In this document: piece by piece, positions 24,845 to 32,728 of the stretch
Layout of the letters: every line of letters begins with the position of its first letter
Position numbering within the stretch: the stretch's first letter is position 1
Assembly: GCF_003628535.1 (NCBI RefSeq)
Contig: NZ_RBCI01000010.1
Span: forward strand, 62,001 to 126,000
From: Flavisolibacter nicotianae
Lineage (GTDB): Bacteria; Bacteroidota; Bacteroidia; Chitinophagales; Chitinophagaceae
DNA: 64,000 bases
Reading direction: 5' to 3'
Program-made: the position numbers and the translations under genes
The notes under the pieces: generated by a model
Seen by the model: only the letters and a program-made list of their open reading frames with translations
What the model was told of the DNA's origin: nothing
Database searches by the model: none

Positions 24845-24883
24845 AGCGCACCGCGACCTTCCCCACGATGGTCGCGGTGCGCT
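24845..24883. repeat. perfect 14-bp hairpin between sialidase and epimerase genes
   Basis: AGCGCACCGCGACC (24845-24858) and GGTCGCGGTGCGCT (24870-24883) are exact reverse complements around an 11-base loop. No T-run follows, so it is not a standard terminator; mRNA processing or stability is possible. Confidence 0.6.
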
Positions 24884-24897
24884 AAAAACAGAATCTT

Positions 24898-26118
24898 ATG
24901 AATTATTCGAAGCAAGACTTACTTGCGCTAAATGATTTTTATTCCAGCCAGTTGCTGAACGATACCGTTCCGTTCTGGTTCCCGCGGTCGTACGATCACG
25001 AATACGGTGGGTTTTTACTGATGCGGGATGCGGACGGTTCTTTGCTTGACGATGATAAAGCCGTGTGGATACAGGGACGGGCCACCTGGCTGCTGTCAAC
25101 CTTGTACAACACGGTAGAACAAAAGCCTGAATGGCTCGAAGGGGCAAAGCTGGGATACGAGTTTTTAAACAGCCATTGCTTTGACAGTGACGGACGCATG
25201 TTTTTTCATGTGACGAGAGAAGGAAAACCCCTTCGCAAGCGGCGATATTATTTCTCCGAAACCTTTTATGTCATAGCGGCGGCCGCCTATGCCAAGGCCA
25301 GTGGCGATGCGGAAGCCGCGGCGAATGCACGGCGTGTCTTTGGAGACTGTCTTGCCTACGCTTCCGGCGAAAAGAGACTGGAACCGAAGTTTACCGACAC
25401 CCGCCCGGCAAAGGGCATCGGTGTGCCGATGATCATGTTGAACACGGCACAGCAACTACGGGACACCATCGGAGATGAGCGGTGCGACGAATGGATCACC
25501 AAATGGATAGAAGAAATCGAAACGTTTTTTGTGAAGGACGACATCCGTTGCGTTATGGAGCAGGTGGGGCCTGATGGAAGCATCATCAATCACATCGACG
25601 GGCGAACGCTCAACCCCGGCCACGCCATTGAAGGCGCCTGGTTTATCCTGCACGAGGCAAAGTATCGCAACAACGACCCGCACCTGGTTGATCTCGGCTG
25701 CCGCATGCTCGACTACATGTGGGAGCGGGGGTGGGACAAGGAGTTCGGTGGTATCCTGTACTTTCGGGATGTGTACAACAAACCCGTCCAGGAATACTGG
25801 CAGGACATGAAGTTTTGGTGGCCGCACAACGAAACCATCATCGCCACGCTGCTCGCTTACCTTACGACCGGCAACGAAAAATATGCGCAGTGGCACCGGA
25901 TGGTGCACGACTGGGCCTACCGGCATTTTCACGATCCGCACCGCGGGGAGTGGTTTGGTTACCTGCACCAGGACGGCCGCCTGGCGCAAACGGCCAAAGG
26001 CAATTTGTTCAAAGGGCCGTTTCACCTGCCACGGCAGGAGTGGTATTGCGCAAAAATTCTCAGCGAACATTTTTCTGTAAACCAAGGCTCCGGTTCTACG
26101 CATGCAGCGCACGTTTAA
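24898..26118 (+). CDS. AGE-family N-acylglucosamine 2-epimerase
   Basis: This 406-residue (alpha/alpha)6-barrel protein of the AGE family would interconvert N-acetylmannosamine and N-acetylglucosamine, the step after the lyase. Family motifs present are GRATWLLSTLYN, the GHAIEGAWFIL segment and WWPHNETIIATLLAYL, which contain the paired catalytic histidines; length matches the renin-binding-protein type. Cellobiose 2-epimerases share the fold but usually carry GHGIE. Sialic acid context decides the call. It is cytoplasmic, with no signal peptide. Its 3' end overlaps the next transporter gene by 17 bases. It would play the role of NanE in the nanLET pathway. Confidence 0.85.
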   Translation: MNYSKQDLLALNDFYSSQLLNDTVPFWFPRSYDHEYGGFLLMRDADGSLLDDDKAVWIQGRATWLLSTLYNTVEQKPEWLEGAKLGYEFLNSHCFDSDGRMFFHVTREGKPLRKRRYYFSETFYVIAAAAYAKASGDAEAAANARRVFGDCLAYASGEKRLEPKFTDTRPAKGIGVPMIMLNTAQQLRDTIGDERCDEWITKWIEEIETFFVKDDIRCVMEQVGPDGSIINHIDGRTLNPGHAIEGAWFILHEAKYRNNDPHLVDLGCRMLDYMWERGWDKEFGGILYFRDVYNKPVQEYWQDMKFWWPHNETIIATLLAYLTTGNEKYAQWHRMVHDWAYRHFHDPHRGEWFGYLHQDGRLAQTAKGNLFKGPFHLPRQEWYCAKILSEHFSVNQGSGSTHAAHV

Positions 26119-27004
26119 AAATACAGGCTGGTTTGCCGCCGGGTTTTTCTTTGCCGCCCTGTGGGCCTCCGCATCCACCGCTACCAAGATTGGCCTCGCG
26201 GTAGCGCAGCCGCTGGTGATAGCCCTGGTGCGTTTCGGATTGGCGTCGGTAATCCTTTTGTGCCTGGCGCATGTCGTAATGCGGCAGCCGTTACCTACCC
26301 GACGTTATTGGAAGCCCTTGGCCCTTTATGGCTTTTTGAACATCACCGTCTACTTGGGTCTTTACGTGATGGCTATGCAAACGGTTACCGCCGGCATTGG
26401 TGCACTGGCCGTGGCGTCCAACCCGGTGTTCATCAGCTTTCTTTCGGTGTTCTTTCTGAAAAAACACATGACCCTGGCAGTAGTCGCCTCCATTTTCGTT
26501 TGCACCATCGGTGTGCTTTGTGCTGCCTGGCCTTTATTGGGAACGACAGCCGTGACAGCAAAGGGGCTATTGCTGTTGCTGGCCAGCATGCTATCGTATT
26601 CGGTAGGTGCCCTTTATTTTTCCTCCAGGGACTGGAACGGCCTTTCCTTACTGGCGATTAACGGCTGGCAAACCTTGTTGGGCGGTCTCTTTTTATTGCC
26701 GGTAGCGCTGATTTTCTACCAGCCGTCTGCTAACCGGTTCAACGCGACGTTCTGGCTGTCAGTGAGCTGGTTGGCGTTGCCCGTTTCCATCGTGGCCGTG
26801 CAGTTGTGGTTATGGCTGTTGCAAAAAAATGCGGTGCAGGCGGGGCTCTGGTTATTCCTTTGCCCGCTGTTTGGCTTTGCGCTGGCCGCCTGGCTGGTGC
26901 ATGACCCCCTCAGCCTTTATACGCTGGCCGGTATCCTCCTGGTGATAATTGGACTGTTGCTGTCGAAAGTCAATGCAAGAAAAAATGAAGTGGTATTTGA
27001 CTGA
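26102..27004 (+). CDS. EamA/DMT-family transporter
   Basis: This 300-residue inner-membrane protein of the drug/metabolite transporter superfamily has two EamA repeats and about ten hydrophobic segments (first FAAGFFFAALWASASTATKI, last LAGILLVIIGLLLSKV). It starts 17 bases inside the epimerase gene, so the two are co-transcribed and probably translationally coupled. DMT proteins move many small molecules, so the substrate cannot be deduced. Position in the sialic acid operon suggests a sugar, an amino sugar or acetate, either imported or exported. This is not a standard member of the described nan loci. Confidence 0.85.
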   Translation: MQRTFKNTGWFAAGFFFAALWASASTATKIGLAVAQPLVIALVRFGLASVILLCLAHVVMRQPLPTRRYWKPLALYGFLNITVYLGLYVMAMQTVTAGIGALAVASNPVFISFLSVFFLKKHMTLAVVASIFVCTIGVLCAAWPLLGTTAVTAKGLLLLLASMLSYSVGALYFSSRDWNGLSLLAINGWQTLLGGLFLLPVALIFYQPSANRFNATFWLSVSWLALPVSIVAVQLWLWLLQKNAVQAGLWLFLCPLFGFALAAWLVHDPLSLYTLAGILLVIIGLLLSKVNARKNEVVFD

Positions 27005-27059
27005 ACCTTTGCAATGCGTTTTTCGCGGCCGTATTTTGTCCGCTCAGGTAGTATCGGCC

Positions 27060-28583
27060 ATGCCGGATCGCCGTGGCCTTCGACTGTTCCCGCTTTCGCT
27101 CTTGCTCCTGCCGATCCTTTCTTTCGGGCAGTTGCAGCTGTCCAATATTTTTTCCGCCAACATGGTGCTGCAACGAAATGCACCCATTCACATCTGGGGC
27201 AAAGCCGTTCCCGGCAGGATGGTCACCGTGTCCTTTGCACGGCAGTGCCGGCAGGCTACGGTGCAACAGGACTCTGCCTGGAGCGTTTCGTTTCAAAAGC
27301 AAAAAGAAAATGCCAGACCGCAATCGCTTTTTATCGCCTGTGGAGATGAAAAAATTGAATTGCAAAACATCCTGGTCGGCGATGTGTGGCTTTGCTCAGG
27401 ACAGTCGAATATGGAGTGGCCGGTACAGCGGGAAATGCACTGGAAGGAAGAAAGCAGAAACGCCCATCAGTCACTGGTGCGCCTGAACAATCCACCGCCA
27501 GCCGGCCGGAATGTTTATGGCGTGGCGTATACCGATTCATTGAACAGGCGCCTCACCACAGACAGCTTTTACGCATGGCATGGCTGGGACACCTGCGACA
27601 GCAACACGGTAAAAGACATGAGCGCCGTCGGCTATTATTTCGCCAAAAGAATCGTGGAAAAAGAAGGTATTCCTATTGGCCTGATTAACCTGTCCATTGG
27701 CGGGGCGCCGCTGGAAACCTTCATCAGCAGGGACGCCTTGCAAAATGACAAACGCTTTGCCGCCAAGGTCCGGGGCGACTGGCTTCGGAACGAACAACTC
27801 CCCGGATGGATCCGGGAAAGAGGAAAGCAAAACGTTGGCAACCACCCCGAGGGCTACAAGGATGACCTGGGATTGAACCACGCTTACAAACCCGGCTTTG
27901 CCTACGAAAGTGGTGTGAAGCCCCTGCTCAACTTTCCCATTAAAGGCGTGCTTTGGTATCAGGGTGAAAGCAATTCGCTGGAAAAAGAGCGGGTGGATGA
28001 GTACAAAGACCTCCTGCATTTACTGATCGACGATTACCGCAGAAAGTGGAAGCAACCGGACATGCCTTTTTACTGGGTGCAACTTTCTTCCATTGACACA
28101 GCAACCTATTCATCGCAATACTGGCCGCAGTTTCGCGATGGGCAACGCCGCTTATTGAACGAAGTGAAACGGGGCGGCATGGCGGTGTGCAGCGACATCG
28201 GCTTTCAAAACAACGTGCATCCGACAAACAAAAAAGACGTTGGCGAACGGCTGGCCCGCTGGGCCTTGCAGCAGGTGTATGGCGAAGACATTGTTCCCTC
28301 GGGGCCCCTGCCGTTGAATGCCGTTTATCACAAGGGAAAAATCATTGTGACATTTCGCTATGCCAGGCAGCTGCGAACCGCTGATGGCAATGGACTGCGC
28401 GGCTTTTCGCTGGACGGGAAGACCGGCGCGGCAGCCACTATCGTAAATGACCGGGTAGTGATTCGGTCTGAACAAACGCCGGCTTTTCTTTATTATGGAT
28501 GGAAGCCATTCACGGATGCTAACTTAGTCAACGACGAAGGCCTCCCTGCGTCTACGTTCAAACTAAAAATCAACGACCGATGA
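27060..28583 (+). CDS. sialate O-acetylesterase (SASA family)
   Basis: This 507-residue secreted SGNH-type esterase removes O-acetyl groups from sialic acids, so that sialidase and lyase can act. The start at 27060 gives a clean signal peptide (MPDRRGLRLFPLSLLLLPIL, cleavage near SFGQ); the frame is open further upstream but without a signal. An N-terminal beta domain (about 25-100) precedes LCSGQSNMEW, where Ser116 is the nucleophile. GVLWYQGESN is the oxyanion-hole block, and NVHPTNKKDVGERLA provides the catalytic His. It corresponds to NanS of Tannerella. Its stop overlaps the fucosidase start by the ATGA arrangement. Confidence 0.9.
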   Translation: MPDRRGLRLFPLSLLLLPILSFGQLQLSNIFSANMVLQRNAPIHIWGKAVPGRMVTVSFARQCRQATVQQDSAWSVSFQKQKENARPQSLFIACGDEKIELQNILVGDVWLCSGQSNMEWPVQREMHWKEESRNAHQSLVRLNNPPPAGRNVYGVAYTDSLNRRLTTDSFYAWHGWDTCDSNTVKDMSAVGYYFAKRIVEKEGIPIGLINLSIGGAPLETFISRDALQNDKRFAAKVRGDWLRNEQLPGWIRERGKQNVGNHPEGYKDDLGLNHAYKPGFAYESGVKPLLNFPIKGVLWYQGESNSLEKERVDEYKDLLHLLIDDYRRKWKQPDMPFYWVQLSSIDTATYSSQYWPQFRDGQRRLLNEVKRGGMAVCSDIGFQNNVHPTNKKDVGERLARWALQQVYGEDIVPSGPLPLNAVYHKGKIIVTFRYARQLRTADGNGLRGFSLDGKTGAAATIVNDRVVIRSEQTPAFLYYGWKPFTDANLVNDEGLPASTFKLKINDR

Positions 28584-29914
28584 CAAAAAAAATTTTCCTT
28601 TCGTTTTTGCTGTTTTGCCAGCTGGCAATTGCGTTTGCACAATCCTACCGTCCGGCCGCCGAAAACCTGGCCGCCCGCCGAAGTTTTCAGGACAACAAGT
28701 TTGGCATGTTTATTCACTGGGGGCTGTCGAGCACTCTCGGCGCCAACGAATGGGTGATGAACAACCGAAGCATCAACAAAACCAATTACGCACGGCTGCT
28801 GCAGGTCTTCGACCCGGTGCATTTTGACGCGGCCAAATGGGTGGCAGCGGCCAAAAGCGCCGGTATGAACTACATCGTCTTTATCACCCGTCACCACGAC
28901 GGCTTTTCCAACTGGGATACGAAATACTCCGACTGGAAAATCACCAACACACCCTATGGCAAGGACGTGCTGAAACAACTGGCCGATGAATGTAAAAAGC
29001 AGGACATGAAGCTGGGGCTTTATTACTCCCTGCTCGACTGGTACCGCGATGATTATCCCTACGAAACCGGTCGCACAGGCAAGGGCAGCGGCCGGACGGC
29101 CAAAAGCAACTACGCCTCCTACCTCCAGTTTATGAAGAATCAGTTGACGGAGCTGCTCACCAATTACGGTCCCATCATGTCCGTCTGGTTCGACGGCCAC
29201 TGGGACCAGACCAATCCTGAAGGCAGCGCCGACCTTCGCTCACGGATCGACTGGAAGTACGACGAGATTTATTCACTTATTCACCAATTGCAGCCGGCCT
29301 GTCTGATCGGCAACAACCACCACCAGACGCCTTTCGATGGCGAAGATTTCCAGATGTTCGAAAAAGACCTGCCTGGCCAGAACAAGTCGGGGCTGAGCTA
29401 CCAGCGGCCCTCCAACGAAATACCGCTCGAAACCTGCGAAACCATGAACAATTCCTGGGGCTACAACATTACCGACACGCAATACAAGTCGGTAAAAAGC
29501 CTGGTGCACTACCTGGTGAACGCGGCAGCCAACAACGCCAATTTTCTCCTGAACATTGGTCCCATGGCTGACGGCAGCGTCCAGCCCGAATTCACCGATA
29601 CGCTGAAGGCCATCGGCCAGTGGATGAAGCGCAACGGCGAAAGCATTTACGGTACCCGCGGCAATGTGTTTCCGGCGCAGGACTGGGGTGTGGTAACGGC
29701 CAAAGACAACACCCTGTTTGTGCATGTGCTGAACAGGCCAAATGCCGGCTACATTTTTCTGCCCGGCCTCAACGAAAAAATCGCCGGCGCCAGGTTATTC
29801 GACGGGAAGCGCAAACTGTCCTTTCGCCAGCAGCCCGAAGGCGTGTTTGTGTACACCGAAAAGCTTTCGCAACCTGACATCGACACGATCATCGAATTAA
29901 CCCTTTCGAAATAA
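28580..29914 (+). CDS. secreted alpha-L-fucosidase (GH29)
   Basis: This 444-residue retaining fucosidase has a signal peptide (to AIAFA, residue 20) and a TIM barrel. FGMFIHWG (41-48) and HHDGFSNWDT (105-114) are the substrate-binding blocks, and SVWFDGHWD carries the nucleophile Asp205. A small C-terminal beta domain (about 355-444) completes it. It would release terminal fucose from glycans in the periplasm or outside the cell. Its ATGA overlap with the esterase gene and two-base gap to the next gene place it in one transcript with the sialic acid enzymes, which suggests fucosylated, sialylated substrates such as mucin-type O-glycans. Confidence 0.9.
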   Translation: MTKKIFLSFLLFCQLAIAFAQSYRPAAENLAARRSFQDNKFGMFIHWGLSSTLGANEWVMNNRSINKTNYARLLQVFDPVHFDAAKWVAAAKSAGMNYIVFITRHHDGFSNWDTKYSDWKITNTPYGKDVLKQLADECKKQDMKLGLYYSLLDWYRDDYPYETGRTGKGSGRTAKSNYASYLQFMKNQLTELLTNYGPIMSVWFDGHWDQTNPEGSADLRSRIDWKYDEIYSLIHQLQPACLIGNNHHQTPFDGEDFQMFEKDLPGQNKSGLSYQRPSNEIPLETCETMNNSWGYNITDTQYKSVKSLVHYLVNAAANNANFLLNIGPMADGSVQPEFTDTLKAIGQWMKRNGESIYGTRGNVFPAQDWGVVTAKDNTLFVHVLNRPNAGYIFLPGLNEKIAGARLFDGKRKLSFRQQPEGVFVYTEKLSQPDIDTIIELTLSK

Positions 29915-29916
29915 AC

Positions 29917-32493
29917 ATGCAGACCAGCCGGCCATTGTTTTTTCTCCCGTTTTTCATCCTTTTTTTGGCAGCCGTACACGCGACGGCACAGGTTCGCCTG
30001 CCGCATTTCCCCGACACCCTTTTCTCCACCTATTACCACCAGCGGGTGACGCATTTCAGGAGTCTGCCGCAAACAAAAAATGACATTGTTTTCCTGGGTA
30101 ACAGCATCACCGATGGCGGCGAGTGGAGCGAATTGTTTGGCGACCTGCGGCTCAAAAACCGCGGCATCAGCGGCGATGTTTCCACCGGGGTATTGAAACG
30201 TTTGGATGAAGTAGCGAAGCGAAAACCGGCTAAAGTTTTTTTGCTGATCGGTGTCAATGACCTGGCCGGAAATATTCCACCCGACAGCGTGGTAAAAAAT
30301 ATTCTTTTGATCGCCGACTACCTGAAGCAGGAAACGCCGGTCACGAAGCTGTTTGTGCAAAGCCTCCTGCCGGTGAACGACGGGTTGAAGAAATTTGCCG
30401 GTCATACCAGCAAGGCCGTACAAATAAAAGAGGTGAACGAACGCCTGCAGCAGGAAGCTGCAACGCATCACTACAGTTACATCAACCTGCACGATTCGTT
30501 TTGCAACCCGAACGGAAAATTGAAAGAGGAGCTGACAAACGATGGCCTGCACCTGACCGGCAAGGGCTACCTGTTGTGGAAACACCTGGTTTATCCCTGG
30601 GTGTACGACCTGCAAAAACAGCCCGCCATGTTGCCGCTGCCGCAAAAGACACAATGGAAGGAAGGCGTTTTTTCGCTGGCAGACTGCCGCGCAATTGTTT
30701 TCAGCGAAAAACAAAGCCAGCAAGAAGCGCTATTGCTCCAGGAGGCGTTGAGAAAGAAAGGCCTTGACATCCCGGTGCAAAATCAGCAAAAGGGAGCGAA
30801 TAACATCGTGCTGCAAACAGGCAGGGTCATAGCGCCGGTGCAGCAGGAAGAAGCTTACCAGCTAGACATAACCGAAAATGGGGTGGTGCTGATCGCCAAT
30901 ACACCGCACGGTCTTTTCAACGGCATACAAACGCTGCTGCAACTGGCCAGGGATGGTGTGCTACTGGATGCCTGTTCCATTAAGGACTGGCCTTCATTTT
31001 CCTGGCGGGGCTACATGATCGATGTGGGCAGAAATTACATGTCGCTGAAATTGCTGAAAGAACAGATTGACGTCATGGCGCACTACAAGCTCAACGTGTT
31101 TCACTTCCATCCCACCGAAGACATCGCCTGGCGCATAGCCAGCAAACAATACCCGCAACTGACGGCACCCGAAACGATGCTGCGCAACAAGGGGCAGTAT
31201 TACACGGAGGCCGAGATCAAGGAACTGATCAGCTATTGCCGGCAACGGTACATCACCTTCGTTCCCGAGATTGATATGCCGGGCCATAGTGCAGCATTCC
31301 GGCGTGCCATGCATACCGATATGCAAAGTGATTCGGGACTGGCCATTGTCAAAAACATTTTAAAAGAATTTTGCAAAACCTATGATGTTCCTTTTATTCA
31401 TATCGGTGCGGACGAGGTAAAAATCACGAACGAGAAATTCGTTCCCGAAGTCACCACGCTGCTGAAAAGCCTTGGTAAAAAAGTCATCGGCTGGGAGCCG
31501 GGCGGCAATTTTTCACCGGAAGTCATTCGCCAGTTGTGGATGGACGATAACGGGAAAATCGCCGCCAACAAAAACATTCGCTACATCGACTCCAGGCATC
31601 TTTATGTCAATCACATGGACCCGCTGGAAAGCGTGGTGACCATTTTCAACCGGCAGATCTGCAACAAAAATGCTGGCGACGCTGCTGCACTGGGGGGCAC
31701 ATTGTGTACCTGGCACGACAGGGCGGCAGGAAACGAGGAAGACATCCTGCGCATGAACCCCGTTTACCCGGGCCTGCTGGCCTTTGCCGAACGTTGCTGG
31801 CAGGGCGGCGGAAAGGCCGGTTGGATCGCAAATGTGAGTGACGGCGATGAATCCCGTTTCCGCGAATTTGAAAGCCGCTTGCTGGATCAAAAGCAACTGT
31901 TTTTCCCCGGCAAACCGTTTCCCTATGTAAAGCAATCCAACATTACCTGGCAGTTGGTCGGACCCTATGCAAATGGTGGTGATGTAAAGAAAGCCTTTGC
32001 ACCCGAAACCGCATCGACGAGCCAACTGAAACCGGTGAAGCAGGTGTCAGGCGGCACGGTGGTATTGCGTCACTGGTGGGCGCCGTTGATCAAGGGTGCA
32101 ATCGACCAGCCGGAAGACAGCACGACCTGGTATGCCACGACACAATTCTGGAGCGATGAAGAAGGAGTGCAGTCGTTTTGGATCGGCTTCAACAATCTTT
32201 CCCGTTCGCCGGCCACCGACTCGCCACCGGCCGGAGCTTGGGATAACAAAGAGAGCAATGTGTGGGTGAACGGAAGCCGGGTGGCACCGCCACTGTGGCG
32301 CCGCGGCGGGCAAAAAGGGCTTTCGGAAATTCCATTGATCGATGAAGGCTATGAATACCGCCAACCAGCAAGGATTGCTGTTAAGAAAGGCTGGAATACG
32401 GTATTGATCAAGGCGCCGGTTGGCAGCTTCAAAGGCAGGGACTGGCACAACCCGGTTAAATGGGAGTTTACGTTTGTGCCCGTGGAAGACTAG
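29917..32493 (+). CDS. two-domain SGNH/GDSL esterase + divergent GH20 beta-hexosaminidase
   Basis: This 858-residue secreted protein combines two hydrolases. After a signal peptide (to ATAQ, 25), residues ~45-230 are an SGNH esterase with all blocks intact: GNSITDG (Ser63), GISGD (83-87), GVND (112-115) and DGLH (Asp209/His212). Residues ~240-355 form a GH20b domain and ~361-650 a GH20 barrel with the Asp499-Glu500 pair in HIGADEV. The barrel departs from the usual pattern: HFHPTEDIAWR in place of HWHLTDDQGWR, GADE in place of GGDE, and GWEP in place of GWDE. A C-terminal beta-rich region (about 655-858) is unassigned. It could remove an acyl group and then the hexosamine. Substrate is unknown. 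Confidence 0.85.
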   Translation: MQTSRPLFFLPFFILFLAAVHATAQVRLPHFPDTLFSTYYHQRVTHFRSLPQTKNDIVFLGNSITDGGEWSELFGDLRLKNRGISGDVSTGVLKRLDEVAKRKPAKVFLLIGVNDLAGNIPPDSVVKNILLIADYLKQETPVTKLFVQSLLPVNDGLKKFAGHTSKAVQIKEVNERLQQEAATHHYSYINLHDSFCNPNGKLKEELTNDGLHLTGKGYLLWKHLVYPWVYDLQKQPAMLPLPQKTQWKEGVFSLADCRAIVFSEKQSQQEALLLQEALRKKGLDIPVQNQQKGANNIVLQTGRVIAPVQQEEAYQLDITENGVVLIANTPHGLFNGIQTLLQLARDGVLLDACSIKDWPSFSWRGYMIDVGRNYMSLKLLKEQIDVMAHYKLNVFHFHPTEDIAWRIASKQYPQLTAPETMLRNKGQYYTEAEIKELISYCRQRYITFVPEIDMPGHSAAFRRAMHTDMQSDSGLAIVKNILKEFCKTYDVPFIHIGADEVKITNEKFVPEVTTLLKSLGKKVIGWEPGGNFSPEVIRQLWMDDNGKIAANKNIRYIDSRHLYVNHMDPLESVVTIFNRQICNKNAGDAAALGGTLCTWHDRAAGNEEDILRMNPVYPGLLAFAERCWQGGGKAGWIANVSDGDESRFREFESRLLDQKQLFFPGKPFPYVKQSNITWQLVGPYANGGDVKKAFAPETASTSQLKPVKQVSGGTVVLRHWWAPLIKGAIDQPEDSTTWYATTQFWSDEEGVQSFWIGFNNLSRSPATDSPPAGAWDNKESNVWVNGSRVAPPLWRRGGQKGLSEIPLIDEGYEYRQPARIAVKKGWNTVLIKAPVGSFKGRDWHNPVKWEFTFVPVED

Positions 32494-32608
32494 TGGTATC
32501 ACACAGAATTAGCCGTGTGACCGTTCGCAGAAAAAAGTGCGTACTGTTCGTAGCGTTTTACCCACATGTCTGAAAGAATCGAAGCGCAAATCCTGCTCTC
32601 AATCTGCA

Positions 32609-32618
32609 CAAACGTTTG
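32609..32618. promoter_or_regulatory. LacI-type operator core CAAACGTTTG
   Basis: CAAACGTTTG is a perfect 10-base palindrome of the kind bound by LacI/PurR-family repressors. It extends to CGTTTGCAC, the same nonamer found at 10058-10066 upstream of nagB. It sits just upstream of the candidate promoter of the second GH20 gene. Confidence 0.4.
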
Positions 32619-32623
32619 CACAA

Positions 32624-32652
32624 TTGTTCGTGCGATGTTCTTCGTAAGTTGG
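32624..32652 (+). promoter_or_regulatory. candidate promoter for the second GH20 gene
   Basis: TTG (32624-32626), an 18-base gap and TAAGTTGG (32645-32652, one mismatch to TAnnTTTG) lie 77 bases upstream of the start codon. The 235-bp gap before this gene supports a separate promoter. Confidence 0.35.
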
Positions 32653-32728
32653 GTCGGCGAAAGAAAAGCCTGGTCAATTGAATGATCAGAAAACTGCTTT
32701 CTCCCAATGGCCTCATAAATCAAGACAA

